A stretch of DNA of 64,000 bases, from the NCBI GenBank assembly GCA_023388255.1, contig JAEWGO010000023.1, positions 73,471-137,470 on the forward strand, written 5' to 3'. Below, in pieces: positions 59,346 through 64,000 of this stretch. How positions within the stretch are numbered: the first letter of the stretch is position 1; the number at the start of each line of letters is the position of its first letter. A program made the translations under genes and the position numbers. This stretch comes from Pseudomonadota bacterium (lineage in GTDB: Bacteria > Pseudomonadota > Gammaproteobacteria > Xanthomonadales > Rhodanobacteraceae). A model generated the notes under the pieces. The model worked only from the letters and a program-made list of their open reading frames with translations, ran no database searches and had not been told where the DNA came from.

Positions 59346-60211
59346 TGACGGTCCCCGATGTGAAGGCGTTCTTCGACGAGGCGACGCACACCTGCAGCTA
59401 TGTGGTCAGCGACCCCGTGACGTGCAAGGCGGCGATCATCGACAGCGTGCTGGATTTCGACCCCGCATCCGGCCGCACAAGTACCGCATCGGCGGACCTG
59501 CTCGTCGAATTCGTGCGAACGAACGGACTCGACGTGGAATGGATCGTCGACACGCATGTGCACGCCGACCATCTTTCGGCCGCCGCCTACGTGCAATCGC
59601 AGATCGGCGGCCGGACCGGCATCGGCAGGCACGTGTGCGAGGTGCAGGAAACCTTCGGTCGACTGTTCAACGAAAGCGCCGGATTCCGACGCGACGGCAG
59701 CCAGTTCGATCACCTCTTCGACGATGGGGAGTCCTACCGCCTCGGGTGCATCGAGGCCATGGCATTGCATACGCCCGGACACACGCCGGCCTGCATGACG
59801 CACCTGATCGGCGACGCGGCTTTCGTCGGCGACACGCTGTTCATGCCCGACTATGGCACCGCACGTTGCGATTTCCCGGGAGGTGACGCGCGCCAGCTCT
59901 ATCGTTCGATCCAGCGCCTGTTCGCGTTGCCGGATGCAACACGCGTATTCCTCTGCCACGACTACAAGGCGCCAGGTCGCGACGTCTACACGCTCGAGAC
60001 AACCATCGGCGACGAACGCCGCAGCAACATCCACGTGCACGAGGGCGTCGACGAAGACGCGTTCGTGCGCATGCGCACCACGCGCGATGCGACATTGCCG
60101 GTGCCACGCCTGCTGTTGCCGTCGGTGCAGGTCAATATCCGCGCCGGCGAACTGCCGCCGCCCGATTCCAACGGACTTCGCTACCTCAGGCTGCCGATCG
60201 ATGCGCTGTGA
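59345..60211 (+). CDS. Persulfide/sulfur dioxygenase-like MBL-fold protein (Blh/ETHE1 family)
   Basis: A 288-residue metallo-beta-lactamase-fold enzyme. Metal ligands are in DTHVHADHLSAA (HxHxDH), HTPGHTPAC, GDTLFMPDYGTARCDFPGG and CHDY. This pattern with ligand Asp and the DYGTARCDFPGG loop is that of Blh and ETHE1 persulfide dioxygenases, which oxidise glutathione persulfide to sulfite. With the YeeE pair it forms a sulfide/persulfide detoxification operon like that controlled by BigR in Xylella. ATG 59345. Confidence 0.9.
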   Translation: MTVPDVKAFFDEATHTCSYVVSDPVTCKAAIIDSVLDFDPASGRTSTASADLLVEFVRTNGLDVEWIVDTHVHADHLSAAAYVQSQIGGRTGIGRHVCEVQETFGRLFNESAGFRRDGSQFDHLFDDGESYRLGCIEAMALHTPGHTPACMTHLIGDAAFVGDTLFMPDYGTARCDFPGGDARQLYRSIQRLFALPDATRVFLCHDYKAPGRDVYTLETTIGDERRSNIHVHEGVDEDAFVRMRTTRDATLPVPRLLLPSVQVNIRAGELPPPDSNGLRYLRLPIDAL

Positions 60212-60527
60212 GGCGAAGCCAGGCCGGCGAGCGGACAGGACACTCCGCCGCGGCGTGCCAGCGCGCGACCGTCGCTGTCGTCATCGCGTACAGCCGCCGT
60301 GTCGAAACATCGTTCCCGCTGCACCGCGGGGGCCTCGCAGGACGCTGCGAAGGACAGCAGCCGCATCTGCGACAAGTGCGTGCGTGTCCTGATGACAGCC
60401 TCGTTCGGACCGTTTGCGGACGCAACTGACGCCGCCGAGCCCCGCTTCGACCTGCGCGCGGCGATCGGGCATGCTTCGCTTCCGGACGGCGGCTGCGCGC
60501 CGTCGATTGCCATCGCCAGGGAGTTTC
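60212..60527 (+). other. 316-bp region without a recognisable gene
   Basis: Between the dioxygenase stop and ppsR I see no gene with family features, no clear terminator and no repeat. Short open frames here have no ribosome-binding site or motif. It presumably holds the ppsR promoter; a good GGGAG ribosome-binding site is just before 60528. Confidence 0.5.
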
Positions 60528-61343
60528 ATGCGTCGCACGATCTTCTATGTTTCCGACGGCACCGGCATCACCGCCGAGACGATCGGCCACAGCGTCCTGA
60601 CTCAGTTCGATTCGGTTGCATTCGATACCTACCGCATGCCATTTGTCGACGCCGAAGACAAGGCGCAGGCGGCCGCGGTGCGCATCAAGTCGATGTATGC
60701 GCAGAGCGGGGCGCGTCCGATCGTAGTCAACACGATCATGGACCAGAAGCTCAGCGACATCGTCGCCGAGAGCGGTGCGCTGATGCTCGACGTGTTCGCG
60801 CCGTTCATCGGGCCGCTGGAAACCGAACTCGGCACTCTGCGCTCTTCGCGTGTCGGCAAGGCGCATGGCCTGACCGACTTCACCGAATACGAGGCGCGCA
60901 TCAACGCGACCAACTACGCGTTGACGCATGATGATGGCATCGACGTGAACTACGCCGATGCCGACGTGATCCTGGTCGGCGTTTCGCGTGTCGGCAAGAC
61001 GCCGACCTGCCTGTACATGGCGCTGCACTACGGCGTGAAGGCGGCGAACTACCCGCTGACCGAGGAAGACCTGGAGCGCCTCGAATTGCCGAAGCGGCTG
61101 GTGCCGCACCGGGCGCGCCTGTATGGCCTGTCGATCGATGCGCAGCGCCTCGCGCAGGTGCGCGAAGCGCGCAGGCCGGGCAGCCGCTATGCCGAACTCA
61201 AGCAGTGCCGCTGGGAACTCGATCAGGCCGACAAGTTGTTCCGCCGCGACAACATCGCGGTGCAGAACACCACGCATACCTCGATCGAGGAAATCGCCAG
61301 CAAGATCCTGTCGCAACTCGGCATCGAGAAGCATCTGTTCTGA
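60528..61343 (+). CDS. ppsR: PEP synthetase regulatory protein (bifunctional kinase/pyrophosphorylase)
   Basis: A DUF299 protein that inactivates PpsA by ADP-dependent phosphorylation of a threonine and reactivates it by phosphate-dependent pyrophosphorylation. The 271-residue length is normal. Motifs are FYVSDGTGITAETIGHS, the P-loop GVSRVGKTPTCLYMA and the C-terminal RDNIAVQNTTHTSIEEIA. ATG 60528 behind GGGAG. In many gammaproteobacteria it is divergent from and adjacent to ppsA; here seven kilobases lie between them. Confidence 0.95.
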   Translation: MRRTIFYVSDGTGITAETIGHSVLTQFDSVAFDTYRMPFVDAEDKAQAAAVRIKSMYAQSGARPIVVNTIMDQKLSDIVAESGALMLDVFAPFIGPLETELGTLRSSRVGKAHGLTDFTEYEARINATNYALTHDDGIDVNYADADVILVGVSRVGKTPTCLYMALHYGVKAANYPLTEEDLERLELPKRLVPHRARLYGLSIDAQRLAQVREARRPGSRYAELKQCRWELDQADKLFRRDNIAVQNTTHTSIEEIASKILSQLGIEKHLF

Positions 61344-61465
61344 TTCGGCTGTGTCGCGTGCGATCTGCCACAGGGCGGGTGCAGGGCGCGGGAATCTGGG
61401 TATGCTCGGCGGACCGGCGCGGGGAAATCGCCGGTCCATCGTTCAAACCATTCCGGGGGATTCTC

Positions 61466-63892
61466 ATGCCTGCGTCCAAGTCGACGTTATCGACGTTCCA
61501 TTCCAAGCCGCTGGCCAGCGCCGTGTGCGCGGCCCTTTGCCTCGCTCTCGCCGTTCCGCTGTTCGGCGCCGGCACCCTGAATGCCGCTGCGCAGGATCAG
61601 GCCGCCGCCAGCGACGCGCGCGTGCGCTACACGATCGTGCTCAAGGGCGAGCCCTTGGCCGCGTATCGCGGTGGTGCCGCAGGTCTTGCCGCCGCGCCAC
61701 GCATCAAGGATGGCCGCAAGGCGGGTCGACTCGACGTGCATGCAGCGGCGTCGCGCGCCTACGTGGACTATCTCGCGCAACGCCAGGCCACATTGGTGGG
61801 CGAGCTGTCGGCCACGCTCGGCCGTCCGCTCGAAACCATCGGCACGATGCAGCACGCGCTGAATGCGGTGATCGTCGAGCTGAACGAGCATGAAGCTGCG
61901 CTGGCGGCGCAGCGTCCCGACGTCGATTTCGTCGAGCGTGAACGCGAACTCAAGTTGCTGACCGACCGCGGTCCTGCCTTCATCGGCGCGCCGTGGATAT
62001 GGGACGGGTCGGCTTCGAACGGCGTCGCCTCGCGCGGCGAAGGCATCGTCGCCGGCGTCCTCGATACCGGCATCAACTGGCAGAGTCCGGCATTCGCCGC
62101 GGTCGGTCCGATCGACGGCTACGTGCACGTCAATCCGAACGGCGCGGGCGTCTACCTCGGCCAGTGCGGACCGACTCCGCCGAACGCCGACCTCGGTCGC
62201 TGCAACGACAAACTGATCGGCATGTACGACTACACCTCCACATCCACGACGCGCAGCGCGACCGACCTCGACGGTCACGGTTCGCACACGGCGAGCACGG
62301 TCACCGGCAACCAGTGGGATGCGCCGTTCGGCGGCGGCACGTTCCGCATCTCCGGCGTAGCGCCGCACGCGAACGTGGTTGCGTTCCGCGTCTGCACGAC
62401 CGGCTGCAGTTCGTCGGCTTCGTCGCAGGCGGTCAACCGCGCGGTCGCCGATGGCGTTGTCGACGTCATCAACTATTCGATCAGCGGTGGTACCTCGCCG
62501 TGGAACGATTCGGTCTCGACCGCGTTCCGCAATGCGGTCGGTGCCGGCATCTTCGTTGCGGCTTCCGCCGGCAACGACGGTCCGGTGGCGGGATCGGTCA
62601 ACCACGTGGAGCCGTGGGTCGAAACGGTCGCCGCATCGACCAAGGACAACGTGGTGGCGTTCAAATTCAACGTGACCGGCCCGGGCACGCCGGCCGCCGA
62701 CACGCAGAATCTGCCGCTGCGCCCGGCGGCGCCGCCGCTGCCGACTGCGAGTCTCGTCGACGTGCCGATCGTGCGCAGTCCGACGTTTTCGGACGGCAGC
62801 AACGACGGCTGTGCAGCCTTCCCGGCCGGCACGTTCGTCGTGGGTGGGATCGGAGCGGTCGCCGCGCTCACGCTGGATCAGAATGCGAGCAATTGTGGCA
62901 GCGGCGCGCGACGTGCCAATGCGCTCACAGCCGGCGCCGTCGGTGTGATCTTCGTCGATCGCGACTTCATCAACCTCGGTGCAAGCAGCACGTCATGGTC
63001 GATGTTGCGCGCCGACTGGGACAAGGCCTGGACCGCGATCCAGGTCGATCCGGCCGCGGCGCGCGTCTCGCTGCTGCTGCCGGCATCCTCGTTCCCGCAG
63101 CGAGGTGACGTGGTCTCCGACTACAGTTCGCGCGGTCCGCTCGCCTCCGGCAGCCAGTTCCTCGTCAAGCCGAACATCACCGCGCCGGGCACAGACATCC
63201 TTGCCGCGTACATGGCCGGCGCCGGTGGCGCGACCGCGACCGCGATGGAGAACGGCACCTCGATGTCGGGTCCGCACATCGCCGGTTCCGCCGCGCTGCT
63301 GCGCGCCGTGCGGCCGGACTGGACGCCGACCGAGATCCGTTCGGCGATCAACATGACCGCCAAGCTCGATGGCCTGATCCGCGCGGATGGCACCACGGTC
63401 AATGCCTGGGATCTCGGATCCGGCCGCGTCGACCTGACCCGTGCCGCGCTCAGCGGTCTGGTGCTCGATGAAACCGTGGCGAACTTCACGGCCGCCAATC
63501 CGGCTTCGGGCGGCGTGCTGGCGAACCTCAATCTTGCCGAATTCACCAGCGCGAACTGCGCGACGACCTGCACGTTCTCGCGCACGGTGCGCAGCACTTC
63601 GACGGCATCGCAGACCTATGCACTGAGCGTCAGCGGCGTGCCGTCGGGCGCCGTCGCGATCTCGCCGGCGACGTTCACCATCGCCGCCGGCGAAACGCAG
63701 GTCATCACGGTCACGATCGACGGAACGCAACTCGCCAGCGACTGGAACTTCGGCCAATTGCTGTTGCAGCCGCAGGAAGAAGCGCCGGATACCGACCTGG
63801 TCTTCGCGGATGGCTTCGATCCGGAGGTCGAACCTCCGGCTCCGACGCCGCTCGGCCCCGACCTGCATATGCCGATAACGATCCGGCTCTGA
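61466..63892 (+). CDS. Secreted S8 (subtilisin-family) serine protease
   Basis: An 808-residue extracellular protease. Signal segment (KPLASAVCAALCLALAVPLFGAGTLNA) is followed by an I9-like propeptide (YTIVLKGEPLAAYRG...ALNAVIVELNEHEAALAA), the catalytic domain with Asp in AGVLDTGINWQS, His in DLDGHGSHTAST and Ser in ENGTSMSGPHIAGSAAL, and a PA-type insert between His and Ser. A C-terminal beta domain ends at VFADGFD (residues 779-785), then a Pro-rich tail of about 23 residues. ATG 61466 behind GGGGGA. A nutrient-scavenging exoprotease is likely. Confidence 0.93.
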   Translation: MPASKSTLSTFHSKPLASAVCAALCLALAVPLFGAGTLNAAAQDQAAASDARVRYTIVLKGEPLAAYRGGAAGLAAAPRIKDGRKAGRLDVHAAASRAYVDYLAQRQATLVGELSATLGRPLETIGTMQHALNAVIVELNEHEAALAAQRPDVDFVERERELKLLTDRGPAFIGAPWIWDGSASNGVASRGEGIVAGVLDTGINWQSPAFAAVGPIDGYVHVNPNGAGVYLGQCGPTPPNADLGRCNDKLIGMYDYTSTSTTRSATDLDGHGSHTASTVTGNQWDAPFGGGTFRISGVAPHANVVAFRVCTTGCSSSASSQAVNRAVADGVVDVINYSISGGTSPWNDSVSTAFRNAVGAGIFVAASAGNDGPVAGSVNHVEPWVETVAASTKDNVVAFKFNVTGPGTPAADTQNLPLRPAAPPLPTASLVDVPIVRSPTFSDGSNDGCAAFPAGTFVVGGIGAVAALTLDQNASNCGSGARRANALTAGAVGVIFVDRDFINLGASSTSWSMLRADWDKAWTAIQVDPAAARVSLLLPASSFPQRGDVVSDYSSRGPLASGSQFLVKPNITAPGTDILAAYMAGAGGATATAMENGTSMSGPHIAGSAALLRAVRPDWTPTEIRSAINMTAKLDGLIRADGTTVNAWDLGSGRVDLTRAALSGLVLDETVANFTAANPASGGVLANLNLAEFTSANCATTCTFSRTVRSTSTASQTYALSVSGVPSGAVAISPATFTIAAGETQVITVTIDGTQLASDWNFGQLLLQPQEEAPDTDLVFADGFDPEVEPPAPTPLGPDLHMPITIRL

Positions 63893-64000
63893 GCGGCGTC
63901 CGTTTTCAGGACGTGTTCTTCACGGAGTGATCCGGAGTTGCGCAACCAGCCATAGGGCAACGAGCGCCCGCAGAGAGGCCCGGGCCGGCTTAGCACGCAA

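Noticed and set aside
1..64000. CRISPR arrays, insertion sequences, prophage or secretion-system clusters.
   Set aside because: No regularly spaced direct repeats, transposase, phage structural or secretion ATPase genes were found on either strand.

Overview
The window is a high-GC chromosomal stretch from a gammaproteobacterium, most likely Lysobacterales/Xanthomonadales and perhaps a Rhodanobacteraceae-type genus (Dokdonella, Rudaea or Tahibacter relatives). The evidence is a Xanthomonas-type NAD-dependent isocitrate dehydrogenase, gammaproteobacterial gene order (bcp-gcvR | dapA-bamC; pcnB-folK-panB-panC-panD; nnr-tsaE-amiC-mutL), and several secreted proteins carrying the short C-terminal motif [IV]F-x-DGFD that I remember from this lineage. 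The family-level placement is inference. No rRNA, CRISPR array, insertion sequence, prophage or plasmid gene was seen. Most of the window is ordinary core chromosome with small accessory islands.

Layout. 1-2.6 kb: glycosyltransferases and a DUF2304 membrane protein. 2.7-3.3 kb: a Doc toxin whose antitoxin looks broken. 3.5-8.7 kb: accessory secreted and unknown genes, including an AT-richer secreted pair between a good promoter and a good terminator, and two adjacent genes that share an undescribed N-terminal module (SGRPxP...LGYRG). 8.7-10.4 kb: lpxH and a periplasmic cyclophilin. 10.5-17.3 kb: a phosphate/polyphosphate cluster on the minus strand (phoB, phoR, a PstS-like protein, ppk1, ppx). 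17.6-24.8 kb: a BepA-like protease, glutaredoxin plus an AhpD-like protein, a secreted protein, isocitrate dehydrogenase, thiD and an outer-membrane barrel. 25-29.7 kb: PhoH/PIN ATPase, bcp, gcvR, dapA, bamC, fdxA. 29.9 kb: tRNA-Glu(CUC). 30-34.4 kb: RNA polyadenylation, folate and pantothenate genes with a candidate small RNA between panC and panD. 34.5-41 kb: queG, nnr, tsaE, amiC, mutL. 41-50.6 kb: mixed housekeeping (DUF1684, phosphoesterase, FKBP, DUF1289-Nudix-sulfurtransferase operon, enoyl-CoA isomerase-like protein, DUF4139, copper chaperone, fatty acid hydroxylase, GlxA-type regulator). 50.6-61.3 kb: ppsA and its regulator ppsR, separated by about 7.5 kb that holds a membrane-anchored winged-helix/TPR regulator, a large LVIVD-type secreted protein and a sulfide-detoxification operon (two YeeE/YedE half-transporters plus a persulfide dioxygenase-like enzyme). 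61.5-63.9 kb: a secreted subtilase.

How the parts work together. The Pho cluster joins phosphate sensing, phosphate capture, and polyphosphate synthesis and breakdown in one co-directional array. The sulfur operon has an ATTC-N8-GAAT palindrome over its promoter, the site type I remember for persulfide-sensing SqrR/BigR repressors, although no such repressor is encoded in the window. The most promising undescribed items are the SGRPxP/LGYRG module paired with a possible papain-like domain, the recurrent DGFD C-terminal motif, and the candidate RNA between panC and panD.
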